Of a stretch of DNA of 64,000 nt, positions 35,901 through 48,235 are shown in pieces. Numbering within the stretch: position 1 is the stretch's first letter; every line of letters starts with the position of its first letter. The DNA lies in the NCBI GenBank assembly GCA_948474755.1, contig CAOLHI010003110.1:124001-188000 (forward strand). Reading direction: 5' to 3'. Under the pieces are notes generated by a model, which did no database searches, was not told the origin of the DNA, and was given only the letters and a program-made list of their open reading frames with translations. The position numbers and the translations under genes were made by a program. The stretch comes from Ctenosaura bakeri. Taxonomy: Eukaryota > Chordata > Lepidosauria > Squamata > Iguanidae.

Positions 35901-37451
35901 CCTTAGCCTCATCAGTTAGGCACTTTTAGCACAGTGCCTAGGGCTTATAAAAAAATTAGGGCCTACCAAAACATGATTTTAGGGCTACAAAAACATCCCT
36001 AGTGAGATGGGAGAGTGCCTAGGAACTAAAAAACCTTAATGCAGTCCTGCCCTACCATTGCTACTCCTTCTGACAGTGAGGAATATATGTATCTTACTAC
36101 TGCTAGCCTTATCTTCCAAGAGCTTGTCTTTTCCTCCTTTAAAGCAATCCAGGTTGACAATCATCACTATATCTTGTGGTAGGAAATAGAAACATTTAAA
36201 TATATCCTGTGAATAGAATTACTTCTTTTTTGTTTATTATAATTCTTCTACTATTCACTTTCACTGGATGACTCCTAATATGAGAAAGAGAAGGGAAATC
36301 CTATTTGCTTTCTCCATATCATATACAATTTCAGAAACTTCTATATGTCCTCCATCACCCTTTTTTTGACCTAAGCACTACCTAATGTTGCAAAATTTCA
36401 TCACAAGTGGGGGTGAAGGAGAGCCATGTACACAACCTTGAGCTAATTAGGGGGAAGATGGGATAAAATTGTAAGTATTTTTTTTAAAATTACAATAGTA
36501 TGCAAGCTTCCAGGTTCTCCAGAACTGTTTATCAGGCTAGGTAGTAAAACAAGCTGAAGAAAGGTGGCTAATGCTGAAGCCACTGGGTCTGCATTTAATC
36601 ATAGTCTTAAGAGCAAATAAGAGAGGGTTGGCAGACATTCAAATTAGGGTCTGCTTAGTGTTGTTATGGTTTCTGGTTGCATACTATTAGTATGAAAAAA
36701 GATCCTTGTTTTGCAGATATAATCCAACTGTTCCTGACGTCTTCCCTCATCATTAGGCAAGTATTTGTTGCCTTTTCCCTGTCTCTTTCCTTGGATGACT
36801 TTTTGGTGGATTGGGCTCTTGCTTTCCTGCTTCCCTACCCCTCTCCTGTCCCCCAAAAAAGGCTTGGAAATGACTTTCCTTCCCGCACAGGCCTCTACTC
36901 CTAAGACACCAATTAGCAAAGGCTAAACCCATTAACAGATCTCTGGTTTCAACCAGGTGGCCTATATCACAGCCTGGGTGAGATCTGGAGCCGGAATCCC
37001 ACCCTCCTCAGCTGGGACCTCCCAATGAACCATCATCAATAACCATAACACACTTTAATGGCTCGCCCGCCTCTCCTCTCTCATTACATCTGCTGGGCCT
37101 GAGAAGGAGACTCAAGCTAAAGGGGATGCCTGTGGTACCCCTCCTTCCCTCTGCCTTGGGGACTGGTGTTTACAGGGAACCAGCACTTCTGTGCTTGCTG
37201 ATAGCCACAAAAGAACTGCCAGGGAGTAGAAAGGTGGAGTCCATCTGTCAAGCCCAGACTGTCTACTCTGCCCCTCTGAGACTCCATTTTGTCCACTCTG
37301 CCCCTCCTGTTCACCCTGATAGTTAGTGCAGGACAGTTACCATTTCTTTGGCACAGTTCAGGTTTGGAAGGTTTTGCGGGGGGGGGCGTGATTTATCACC
37401 TACCTTTTGGGAGTGCTTAGTGAAATTACTTTTAAGGGTTGGCCATGGCCA
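32993..37451. other. Longest gene-free, repeat-poor stretch
   Basis: No gene is supported. Possible old repeats are seen near 33200-33410 and 35880-36050. The longest frame (33671-34159, 162 residues) has no recognised domain and is not flanked by splice sites in a gene-like order. A non-repetitive block at 36950-37090 could be conserved, without specific support. Confidence 0.45.
34310..34440. repeat. Hairpin-family copy
   Basis: TGCCAGGTGTTATTGAAGTG...ACAACTCCCAGCAGGCCCAG and GGAGTTTGTAATCTAACAGT...CTGGAAGGCC form inverted arms. Confidence 0.5.
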
Positions 37452-37827
37452 CAGACCATATTAGCTCTGGGATTCTGGGAGCTGTGGTCCAAAACACTCT
37501 CCCTATAAGCTCTGCTTGTAAAGGTGAATGGAGTTTCCAAAACTTCACTGGGCCTGCCTTTTGGAATAAGTGACAGTAACGATGTTTTTACTGTTTCTTA
37601 ATAGAAAAAAAGACAAAAACAAATATTCTCAGAGGGGAAAGCTCTTTTTGGTATTTTCTTCTGAGGAGCCAAGGAAACAGCCTTATGCAGAGCCAGAGCT
37701 GTAGTCTACCAGGCTTAGCTTTTCCCAGCCCCCTCTTCTCCAGATGGCTTGTTTGACATAGCTTGGCCCAACATTCCCCTAGCCAGCTGTGCTGGAGAAA
37801 AGCCAAGCTGGCTCCCTACCAACAGGG

Positions 37828-37900
37828 AAGGATTCTGGCATTTCTGGCTCTCTAAATGTTTTGGACTACAACTCCCAGAATGCCTTACCACTAGGCTAGG
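37828..37900. repeat. Hairpin-family fragment
   Basis: CTCTAAATGTTTTGGACTAC and AACTCCCAGAATGCCTTACC match one arm of the dispersed hairpin family. A related arm lies at 37467-37500. Confidence 0.5.
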
Positions 37901-38239
37901 TAAAGATGAGAGGAAAAGTAGGCCAAATGGGAGGCTGAGCCCCTGCCCTGAAATGATCAGGCACCAGGGATCAGGGCCACCAAGATTCCTGTGTAGTTGA
38001 ACTCCCTGAGGAAGTACCAAAATGTTCACAGTCACCTTTGCATTCACTTAATAGGGTCTTCTATAGTTTCCCCTTCCCTTGATAGATAAATTTTAAGCTT
38101 TAAACAACTTTACGGTGTATCATTCATTGTTTTGTCATTGTCTCCACGGTAGTCACATTGTTAAATGGTTTAGTTGGTGGTAGTTGGACTCCACGTTGTC
38201 ATTTCCCCCCTCTTCTCCAGTATGATTTTTAACACCTTT

Positions 38240-38345
38240 GCCTGATGAAAAAGCCAGGGGAGCTTCCAAAGCTTGCGTGGAATACTTTGCGTTTTTTATT
38301 TGACCCAATAAAGGTATGGCTGTTTTGTGGATTTTGGAATTTTGT
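38240..38345 (+). repeat. Penelope-like 3' end with hammerhead-like core
   Basis: CTGATGA at 38242-38248 and GAGCTTCCAAAGCTTGC follow the layout of a hammerhead core. Next comes TTTTTTATTTGACCCAATAA and AGGTATGGCTGTTTTGTGG, a reptile retroelement end recognised from memory. The CGAAA box is mutated to CAAAG. Confidence 0.5.
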
Positions 38346-38748
38346 TGTAATATTGACATTATTCGCTGCTATCTTGTGTTTCTACCGTTTTGTAAAAACA
38401 CATATGCAAGCGCGCAAAACTCCTAAGGGCTTGCCTATCCGTCTTGAGCCCTCTCTCCCACCTTAGAGATAGTTCCGAGGGCCCTGATTTCACTGCTTTT
38501 CGGTTTGCGCTGCTGATGGATGTTGCGCGCTGGGTACCGGGAAAACGAAGCTAAAAGACTCTCCCAACCGCTGACAGGTTGAATGAGGAAGAATGCAAGG
38601 ATCAAACAATCTTCCTGAAAGGCTTTCTTGTAAACCGCCTTGGTTTCCACACCAGAAGAAAGGCGAGAGATGATGGTAGTGGACGGCATTATAGGGCAAG
38701 GAAAACTGAGAGTCAGTACAGATTAAAAGACGAGTGCCTCCAGTCCTA

Positions 38749-38928
38749 GGCCATTTCCGCACTAGCCTGTTATAGCGCGATGATCCCACTTTCAACATCC
38801 TCTGGAATCCTGGGGTTTGCAGTTTCGGGAGGGGCCGAGCGGCCCCTCCCGAAACTGCAAACCCCAGGATTCCAGAGGATGTTGAAAGTGGGATCATCGC
38901 GCCATAACAGGCTAGTGCGGAAGTGGCC
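38749..38928. mobile_element. Near-perfect 180-bp palindromic MITE
   Basis: The two arms differ at about two positions over about 90 bp. Variants unusual for the family (GCGCGATGATCCCAC and CATCCTCTGG) are present in both arms. CTA is duplicated at 38746-38748 and 38929-38931. Terminus GGCCATTTCCGCACTAG. Confidence 0.95.
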
Positions 38929-40283
38929 CTACTCTCACCGTATTGCCCATGCAGGTTGGGCGTGCTCTCGCCTCCCCTCCCCTCTCCCTTACTGGGGGAG
39001 TGGACTGCAATATGGACATGACATTGTCCTGCCTCATAGAGTTGTGCCAAGAATTTTTGAGGCAGGGAGAATCCTTATCAGCCTAAGGAAATAGGATTAT
39101 TGTAAGGATTCTTGAGTGTTCAGGCCTCTCAGGATCTTAATTGTTTGTTACGTTGATCGTCCTGATTTCCACACGAAGGGGTGTGAATCGCTTCTATCTC
39201 TCTGTTGGGTTATTTCTAAGGCACTGCTTCCATTTAATACTCCAAGAGCCAACGCCGCCTCGGTCTATAAGGGATCGCGCCGGCCATCCAGAGACCAGAA
39301 ATGGGTTCGTGCCAGCGGGCTTTGATCCATAAGCAGAGTTCTTCCGCGCGTTCTGTTTTCTTGTATCGCTTGGATAGGAAATATGTTCATTAAGAAAGGC
39401 TTCTTAGTCTGTTTTTCTGTAGCTAAAAAGGAAAGGAGAATCTTAGGAAGAAGCAAACCCTGCAGAGGTTGAGCATCCAAGGCTTCGCCTCCACAGGGTC
39501 CAAGTGAGAGAGTTAGGCGAAATGGTTTGTTCTTTTCCAAAGGGAAGTACGAAAACCCTATGTATTTTTTTTTTTTAAATTGGGAGTAAATCCTAGGCCC
39601 GTGGAGAAACTCCTGCCCCCGTTCCCACTTTGATTCCAACCTGGCGGCGCAGGAGCTACGCTCCACTGAAATTCGTGAGACCTAGAAGTCCCAGCTCTGA
39701 GCATATTTTCTAGGAAAGAAGCCCCTGTACGAATTCAGTGAGGTTTAGTTCGGACTAATCCGGCTTCAGCGTCCCGATTCTGTTTCTCCGTGGTACCTTC
39801 AGGCTCCAGATGAGACTGCTCTCTTGAAAAAAAGCAGAGTTGGCTTTTAAACAAATTGGTTTAGTCCCATTGTGTCTTTGGAAGTCAGCTCAGTTGGCTT
39901 CAACTTCAGTTTTGAAACTATAGCGCGTCTGGCTGCCAATTGCCCAGTGCGGACTTCCTTGAAGGCCTGAAGCCTTAAACCTGGCGAAGCCTTTGAGCGG
40001 TAAGGCATCCCAGTATTTGGGATCCTACCCCACTGATCACAAGGGGATAATGACTACCAGGCCATTTAAAGAATAAACCCGGCTTCCACACAGGTTTTAG
40101 CTGGTAGGAATTGTCTCCTTCCCATCCTAAATTCTTTAGTCGAAATCCAGTCCCAACCAGAGCTGAAAGGATGGGACCTTTGTTGATTCAATAAATCCCC
40201 TTCATTCAGTGGATTTGTTCTGTTTGGAACCAGATCACTATATCGAAAATTGAGGGTATAAATGTGCACGATCCGGCAGAGCA

Positions 40284-40515
40284 TTCTTGTTGTGTGCCTT
40301 CAAGTTATTTCCGACTTTTGGGGGACCCCAAGGTCCTATCACGGGGTTTTTCTTGCAGGATTCTCTCAGTAGAGGTTTACTTTTGCCTTCCCCTCAGGCT
40401 GAGAGGGTGTGACTTACCTATAGTCAGCCAGCGGGTTTCCAAGGCCGAATGGGGATTCGAACCCTGGTCTCCAGAGTCATAATTTGAGACTCAGACCACT
40501 ACATCAGGCTGTTTC
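40284..40515 (-). mobile_element. tRNA-derived SINE
   Basis: TTGTTGTGTGCCTTCAAGT at the left is the reversed tail. GGGGATTCGAACCCTGG is a near-perfect reversed B box. The head ends CATCAGGCTG. It is followed at once by a second reverse copy. Confidence 0.9.
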
Positions 40516-40516
40516 A

Positions 40517-40691
40517 CGGGGGGGGGTGCCTTCAAGTCCTTTCGACTTATGGCGACCCTAAGGGAAATTTATCACAGGGTTTTGGGGGGCTGGAAGTGTG
40601 TGACGCGCCCAGTGGGTTCCGTTGCTGCGCGGGGAACGGAACTCTGGTCTCCAGGGTCGTGGTCGTGGCTCTTCACTAAAAGGCTGTGAAA
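40517..40691 (-). mobile_element. Second reverse SINE in tandem
   Basis: GGGTGCCTTCAAGTCCTTTC, TATGGCGACCCTAAGG and ACTCTGGTCTCCAGGG are seen. The internal AAGATTTGTTCAGAGG section present in other copies is missing. Confidence 0.75.
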
Positions 40692-40780
40692 CCAACCAAG
40701 TTACACTCTTGTCTAATTCGGTGCTGGATTCCTGGTCAATGCGTTAAGAAATCAAGAGAATATCTAAGGTGCCAGCTCAA

Positions 40781-40931
40781 ACCTATTTCCGCACTAGATT
40801 CCGCTATGATTCCACTGTTATAGTTATAGCGCTATGATTTCTGGGCCCCTCCTGAAACTGCAAACCCCAGGATTCCATAGGATGTTGACAGTGGAATCAT
40901 AGCGCTATAACAGTCTAGTGCGGAAATGGCC
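40781..40931. mobile_element. Palindromic MITE with rearranged left arm
   Basis: The left side (CTATTTCCGCACTAGATTCC) contains a scrambled GCTATGATTCCACTGTTATAG segment and jumps to GGGCCCCTCC. The right arm is intact and ends CTAGTGCGGAAATGGCC. Confidence 0.8.
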
Positions 40932-41699
40932 TCTGAGTAAGGAGGAAGCTCTACTGTGTTCAATACTACTTCCTCCTTTCCAGGTAGATATCCGTGGAAT
41001 TGCAGTCTTTTTGGAAATTCCTCCATTCATTTATAGATCACTCAAATTAAAACAAAAGCAAGTAACAATCGGGGTGCAGGGGCACACACACACGTGTTTT
41101 TAACAATGTGGAAAACATTACTTTGGGGGCTACAGCTTCTGGTATATCCCATCCAGCATAGCCGCTGGACATCATGGTTGACTGTATTCCGAAAAATACT
41201 ATCTTTTCCAAACCGTTCAGAGTATTTGAAATAATCAGAAATTCAACCATCGATTCTTTTTCTCTCATTGAAATGTCAGGGGAGCTATTATGTGTATCAC
41301 ATGGTGTTTTACTTTTTTGTTTTGCTTTTTTTCCCTGTATAATCAATAAAAATTAAAAAAAAAAAAAGAAATGCCAGGGAGGAAGGAAGAAGTTGCTTGC
41401 CTTCAGTGTCTCCCTGTCTTAGCACCTTAAATGCATAGGAGCCCCATCAGGGGGGGAAATGGCACCCTTATTTGGCAGAGGAGCCACGAAGAAAGACTGG
41501 CGTCTCCTGTCTCTCCCTTCCTTAACATAAAATCCGTACATAATTCCTCAAAAGCAAGATGTTCTATCGCTGCCAGTAGTGAGCTGTAAAAAATAATCAC
41601 CCCAAAACGCTCTTGAAATGGACTGCTTCCCTTGAAGAGCACTTCCTGGCCCTACCCTGTTTGTCTGGAAGAAAAGCGAAGGAAAAAAAGACCGATAGT

Positions 41700-41895
41700 G
41701 CAGGCCAAACCTATGTATGCCTAGTGGGAAGTCAAAGCCATTGAATTCGATGGGGTTTACTCTCAAGTAAGTGTGCCTCCCTGAAAGGCGCAGGTGTCTA
41801 TGTTGTGTGAATAAGTGTGTACAGGACTGCTCAGGTTGCAATCAAACGACCGCTTACTCCAGGATATATTCCAGTAAATTCAGTGGAACTTCTGG
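41700..41895. repeat. TTACTC-AAGTAAG short dispersed repeat
   Basis: CCATTGAATTCGATGGGGTT...TACTCTCAAGTAAGTGTGCC, and further pieces to about 41895, match a short motif found many times here (also near 43420, 48910, 49300, 50310, 55080, 57360 and 58855). The class is unknown to me. Confidence 0.45.
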
Positions 41896-42261
41896 GCAAA
41901 CAAGTTTAGGATTCAGCTTTAAGGCGGAATGCATTGCATGTCTGGACTTTTGAATCTGGCAGCGCATCCTTGCTGACCTATTGAAACTTCTTCTTCATGC
42001 GGAAAGGGTACCCCAGAGGAAGGCCTCCTCGGAAAATTTTCATCCGAAAGATGATCAATCAGTATTTATCTGAATTAAATAGTAAACTGGAGCAGACCTC
42101 TCACCAAGACAAAACAGCCTCCCACAAGGGGGAGTTTCACCAAGGAATGCTGGTAGAAAAGAAAACGAATCGAGGCCGTTTTCCGCGTGGAAGGCCTCCT
42201 CGGAAAGCCCTTGACCCCTCGCCAGGGAGGGCCGGCTCCGCGGGATCGAACTGCACCTTTT

Positions 42262-42423
42262 ACTTTCCGCACTAGACTGTTACAGCGCTATTATTCCACT
42301 TTCAACGTCGTATGGAATCCTGGGTCTTGCCGGCCGGCCCCTCCCTAAACTGTAAACCTCAGGATTCCAAAGGATGTTGAAAGTAGAATAATAGCGCTGT
42401 AACAGTCTAGTGCGGAAACGGCT
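42262..42423. mobile_element. Palindromic MITE
   Basis: ACTTTCCGCACTAGACTG at the left, GCCGGCCGGCCCC at the centre and CTAGTGCGGAAACGGCT at the right. The left terminus has lost GGCC. Confidence 0.8.
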
Positions 42424-42990
42424 TCAAAGGAACTCAGCTCCCTGGCGGTCAAAAGGAGCGCCCTTAAGAGCGTCACGGCTTTACTCACGAGCAAACCCGC
42501 CGACTTCCCCTTCGATTGCCGAGTAAAGCGAGCCAGAGAATCCTCCAGAGCTGACGTGAACTCGTCCAGAAAACTTGGAAAGCGTTTGTTTCGGAAAAGA
42601 TAGTTTTTTAATAGAAGACACACGCACACCATTTTCTCAGAGCTGGATGGAATGAATAGGGTGCCTCTTTGCCGAAGTTCTTTCATTTGGTTTGCGTTAC
42701 CGGGCAAGCCAAGACCGCGTCGGAGACAGTGACGTTTTCCTTCTTAATCTCACGTCTCCGTTCCTTCGCCTCCCAAGCGCTTCTGAAAGGCCCTTGACCG
42801 CCACGTTGGCACCGCCGCCAAGGCAAGAGGGCAAACGGGGAAGGCCGTCCTTCCCTCCCTTTGATTTCAGAGAAACACACGTACAGTATATATATGTGTG
42901 TGTGTGTGTATGTGTGTGCGTATTTCAGTGGAACTCTCTCTCTCCACACTGATTTCTACTGAAATCATAAAGAGGGTGGAACAGCCTTCC

Positions 42991-42999
42991 ATGTATGTA

Positions 43000-43036
<37 letters not shown>

Positions 43037-43136
43037 GCATGTACATATAGGTATACATATACATACATGTGCATATACATACACATATGTATATACATAT
43101 ATACGCACACACTGTATATATATAGATAACTGTAAA
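42991..43136. repeat. (GT)n/(AT)n/(ATAC)n low-complexity tract
   Basis: ATGTATGT, then GTGTGT, then about nine AT units, then ATACAT/GTATAT mixtures to 43136. A shorter (GT)n run occurs at 42893-42912. Confidence 0.9.
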
Positions 43137-43253
43137 AATAAACGCACTAGTGGAATGGTAGCCTAAGAATGTGGCCTGTAAATGGGTTTTCAGGTTAGAA
43201 ACAAGAGTCAGATAGTGTTGGTACTAACTGTGCAGAAAATATTCTGAATCTCA

Positions 43254-43393
43254 ATCCATTTCCACACCAGACTGCTATAGTGCTATTATTCCACTGTCAA
43301 CATCCTATGGCCCTTCCCTAAACTGCAAACCCCAGGATTCCATATGATGCTGAAAGTGGAATAATAGCACTATAACACTCTAGTGAGGAAAGG
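43254..43393. mobile_element. Palindromic MITE with left-arm deletion
   Basis: It starts TCCATTTCCACACCAG, the left arm jumps from CATCCTATGG straight to CCCTTCCC, and it ends CTAGTGAGGAAAGG. No clear target duplication. Confidence 0.75.
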
Positions 43394-46300
43394 TATGCTA
43401 ACTTGCCATCCTAGGCTCGGGAGTAAACCCCATTGAACTCTAGAGGACTTACTTCAAGGAGACATGCATGGGATCTGGTCGGTTTCTGCTAGGAAATCCC
43501 AGTGCACCTCATTGAATCCTACTCAGTTTAGGGTGATCACTGGGGTACTGTAGTCCTGATAAGGCTATTGCTGGTTATGGCATTTTCACAGTTTCCTTAT
43601 TTTTTGTTTTGTTTTGTCTCCTCTTGCTCTACTGTCTGATCAGACTATGCTGTGTTTTTATTTGGTACCCATCAAAACAGCAGTTGAAAGGGAGCACACT
43701 CTTTGCAAGCCTAAGGGGTGATTTGGCTGGATCCCCAACCCAGCAAAGCCGAAATATTTGCATTTCAGCCCGTTTTATTCGCTAGGCTTTGGGGATCGGC
43801 CACCATTTAAGTACTTATAAATTGCCATCCCACATCCACATCCAAGGTTAAGCTTGCTCCCATAGACATGCAGTGGATGGCGTTGAGGGTTGCTGTGGAG
43901 TGCTAATTAGCATCGAGTTTGCTGGTATCGCTCCCATAGAACTCAATAGGGTCGAAAATGTGCCTGTTCTGTTCTGCCACAGATCTTTAAATATGGATTT
44001 CGAAGTAAGGCCTGGATTCAACTTGTGTAGAAGTCCCATTAGTCCTGACGGTACTTCTTTGCACAGACGAAATAAGGCTGTTACATGCTGCCAACGCTCC
44101 TCCCTCTGTTAAGTCGAGAATAAAATTCCATCGGATTCAATGGAAACAATATCTAACTAAAGGGTTTCAAGACAGTCTGCTTCCTCTCCAACCTTACTAT
44201 GAAAGAGACTGCAGTGAGTTCAGTGGATCTCTCTCCTAAAAAGAAACTTCTAGGATTTTACCTTGCATGTAAAGGGATGTACTCAGGCGTAAACATACAG
44301 AGTATCTATTATGAACCCTGGTATCTGGAGAAAGCTTTTACAAGGCCTTTCCTTCTCCAACACCGTTACACATTTCACAGAGAGGCTTAGATTAGGAACC
44401 TAGATATCTTCAGTTGGTATCTTTCTAGGAACTGGGATTTAGGTTTTAAAAATAAACTCATTTGTTCTCCTCTGCCTACCGAGTTCTTGAAGAACTTTTT
44501 GTGCCGCGTTAAAAAAAAAAAAAGCCAGCTTCAAGCCATGGATGGAGTCCAGCTCTGGTTGTACTGCTTGCTTCTTGACTGACAAATGTGAAAACTGCAC
44601 GAGACAGACGCCTCCCTGGCCCGCAAAAAAAAAAAAACCTGGATCCTTTGACTGGCTTCATCTGGAAAAGGTCGGAAGGGAGGCAGAACATATGTATTAT
44701 AGGCCTATTTTCGGCAGGCCCTGGTGGGCCCGATCCAGTCAAGGCGAAGCACCCAGGCTGCAGTTGAGCTCACTGCCGAGGACTATGAAGGTCGAAAAGA
44801 AGAGCGACTTTGGACAGAAACCCTCCTGCGGATGTTTAAAGTGAACCTTTAAACGTGCGTGGAGTTAAGTGGATCGGGCCCATTCTGTTCCTTCCGACCG
44901 CAACCATGGAAATTAGGGCTCCTTATGGCTATGAAATTATACTATGGAACCTTTTCTTGGACTCCAGACTTGGATCCACAAAACATCTGGTATTAAATTC
45001 TTGAAAAAGAAAAGCACCCCATTCGAATACATATACAGTATTTACCTACTTATGTGATTTGGTGTGATTTGAGGTTTTTTAACCCTACTTTTCCGTTTCC
45101 AAAGTCACCTCGTAAAGGTGATAAACGAGCTAAAAAAAAAATATTTTGCCTCCAATCAAAAACCAATGACGAAGTAACTCCTAAAGTGGGAAATGTAGGG
45201 AAAAAATCGATCACACGTGGAAGGCAGTAACTATCTTCGAAATTCAGCGGGGCCTGTTGTTTTCAACGTGATAACTATTAAAAAGGAGGCGTCGCCCTGT
45301 AACAGTTCCTCTTAATTCCGCTCCCACCCGAAATAACTTTACAAGAAACGAATCCCAGTGGGAGTTCGTAGACGCTGCAGACGCCGGTTCCCCGCATGCA
45401 GTTCAGAGAGATTTGAGCCCTGGCTGCAGACGAGGTTAGGCTGATGTGGTGTTAGTTTACTTAGCATTTCGATTCTTAAAAACGCCTGGCACAACTTCTA
45501 CCCCAGCCTTAGCCAAGCTGTCCTCCAAATATGCTGAACTACAACTCACACACTTCCGTTTAACAAAATCCCATTTATTCTTCTCCCACTAAAAGTGCTG
45601 CTGTATCATGGATCTTTCCTAGTTCGCTTCCTGTTTTCCTTCTTCAAATATCCGAATCCGCGGCATCCTCCTCGTTGGGATACAGTTACGGGCGTGGAGG
45701 AGGAAACTTGAGGGCATTATTCCCCTCCCCCCAAAAAATAATTCTGCGCCTCAGTAAAATGTTGCTTTAATTTCCCCCGAATTTCCAACATTGCAAAGAA
45801 TGAAAAGCTCAAAATCAGAACTCTTTCTGTTTGCTGTGTTCTCAGTCCCTTGGGAACTCTGCCTATCCCATTGGATGCTTAAACTGTATTTCTAAAGGCG
45901 CAACTGAAGTTTTAAGTTACTGCAGTGCTAGAAATTTGGGGACAGAAGGAAACTTTCATTGGGGATCCGTTTTGCCTCTTCCTCGCATCTGCATCCCTCT
46001 TCCTCCTCCTCCTTTTGTTGTTTTGTCATCATCACAACCACTACTACTGTTTCCAAAATATCGAAAGGAAACGAGGACTTTGTAGTCCCTTGGTCTTTAA
46101 AAGAGCATTTATAATTTTGCGTTCTGCCTCTATAGTCTGATCTCTCTGTCACCCTCGGTTGTTTTCGGAGCACCCTCATACTGTACGCCACAGATGGCAA
46201 AACATCCCTTCCTGAATAACTCTTAACAACCCTCGCTTTCTGTGCTTACCTTAGCCAGGTCTAGCCGAGTTCAGAGGGGTTGTCGGTACTGAGAACTTCG

Positions 46301-46477
46301 CAATCCCCCCCCCAACCCAGGGGCTGCTTTCGCTCTGTCCTTGTGAATGATCTGGAGAAAAGACTTTTAGCCCTTTCCCATAAAATACGGAAAGTTGAGT
46401 TTCTCTTGGGGTGGGGAAAGGACACCTGAGAGCTTGGCTTTTTTTTTCACTGCAAATTTTCGGGGGGTTTTCCCCCC
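43394..46477. other. Gene-free, mostly non-repetitive stretch
   Basis: Mostly unique-looking sequence, with TTACTC-type repeat pieces near 43420 and 44010-44300 and poly-A runs at 44510 and 44625. No exon-like frame is seen. Its low transposon density near HLX makes it a reasonable place to look for conserved elements. Confidence 0.45.
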
Positions 46478-46690
46478 AGTGCAACTGGCCATGCTGGCTG
46501 GAGATTCTGGGAGGTGTAATCCAAAAAATACCCGCGCGCCCTCTTCAATGAATGAAGATGAATGCTCAATAGGGAAAGCAGCGTGGCTCATTGAGACTGT
46601 GGGACTGAGGAATCTGTGGCCCTCCAGATCCTTTTGGACTACAGCTCCCATCACTCTGCTGACAGTTGGTCATGTTGGTTGTGGCTGATG
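46478..46690. repeat. Hairpin-family repeats (two adjacent copies)
   Basis: GGCCATGCTGGCTGGAGATTC...GTGTAATCCAAAAA is one partial copy. CCTCCAGATCCTTTTGGAC...TACAGCTCCCATCA...GTTGGTTGTGGCTGATG is another. They are typical dispersed reptile hairpin repeats. Confidence 0.55.
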
Positions 46691-47776
46691 TGTATGGCAA
46701 CATCCAGAGGACCAATGCTTCTCCAAGCTTGGTTCAGACAACTACACCTGTGACTGTCAGACTTTCTACCTGGATATGGAATCATCACCTATATGAGAAG
46801 ATAGTCACATGGATTTCAGAATGGAATTCTTTGTTCAGAGATAGAGATACCTGGCACAATAGATATACCTGGCACAAATAGTTGGAACTAGATGGAATAG
46901 CTACTCCATCAACAGCTTCCTTGGGCCAGGTTGGAGGCACAAAGTGGAGCTGGTGGACTTTGTGTATCTTTGCTCTGACTCACTATGACCATTCATTTGT
47001 CTAATGTGGGAAAATCGCATGAAATCCACTTCCTACTGCCAACTGGAGTTCACACAGTAGCTCAGTTGCCAAACGATAAACTAACACCTGTGTAAGTCCC
47101 ATTGATTTAAAGGGTCTACAGTTAGTCTAGCAATTGGATTTAGGCCCTGAAGGCCTAGCTCAGCAAATCACTGGAAGATTCAAGCAGCATATTTATACAC
47201 CTGTGTATGAAGGGTGAAACATATCTATAGCTGTTCAATTAAAGTTTCTGGTTCCACCATCCTCAGGTAAAGTATTTGGGATACCAATGAAAGCTGAGGA
47301 CCAAAGTAACAGTATTAAGAAAGCTTCAAGACTAAAGATTGGGGGGGAAATGACATACACAAGAAAAGGGGTTTGCCCCCTCGCTTTGTTTTTTAAAGAA
47401 AAGAGAGAAATTCCTAATTAAGTCTATAGGATATTAAGAATCCTCTGTCTCTACACCCACACGTCTTTCTTCCTTTTAATACCCCTGGATTTGATGACTT
47501 CCCTATAAGAAATAGGTATGTCCAGGTCAAAGTACCACTGGCAGCAACATATGCAAGGGCATCTCCATAATACAGAGCGGAAAGGGAGAAGATGTCAATG
47601 AAGAACGCAGTTATATGACTATGGGGAGCACGCAGTGGGAGCTGGAGTTCAGAAACATCTGGAGCACCAACATTCTACACCTCAGCCACAACCCGTTTCA
47701 TCAAGCCTCTCTCCTGGCTATTGAGGAGAGCTGACTTTTCACGCCTTGCAAAAGCCACCAGCAAGCCCCTTTCTTA

Positions 47777-47948
47777 GGCCATTTCCGCACTAGCCTGTTA
47801 CAGCGCTATTATTCCACTTACAACAGCCATCGGAATCCTGGAGTTTGCAGTTTCCAGAGGGGCCCCTCCCGAAACTGCAAACCCCAGGATTCCATAGGAT
47901 GTTGCAACTGGAATAATAGCTCTGTAACAGTCTAGTGCGGAAATGAGC
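47777..47948. mobile_element. Palindromic MITE
   Basis: It starts GGCCATTTCCGCACTAGCC, the centre is GAGGGGCCCCTCC, and it ends CTAGTGCGGAAATGAGC. TTA precedes it. The right terminus is altered, so the duplication cannot be confirmed. Confidence 0.8.
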
Positions 47949-48039
47949 GGAGTCTTAGCCAACTTCCAGATCTAACCAGACTTCTTACTAACGACGGTAA
48001 GAAAGCCACTAATCAATAACTCTGTTTCCTTCTCGCTAC

Positions 48040-48235
48040 CCAGCTATGCTGTGTTTCCACGTTAATATTTCCACTTTAACTGCTATGGAATCCAGAGATT
48101 TGTAGTTTGGTGAGGCATTGGGGCTCTCCATATACACCCAAAAAACTGCAAATTCCAGGATTCCATAGGATGTTGCCATGAAAGTTAAAATGGAACATTG
48201 TGCTATAATTGTGAAGTATGAGACTCGTCTCTGTA
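48040..48235. mobile_element. Related non-autonomous inverted-repeat element
   Basis: The arms read TCCACTTTAACTGCTATGGA...TTTGTAGTTTGG and CCAGGATTCCATAGGATGTTGCCATGAAAGTTAAAATGGA. It belongs to the longer MITE type with a less perfect hairpin, also seen near 19.6 and 29.5 kb. Confidence 0.6.
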
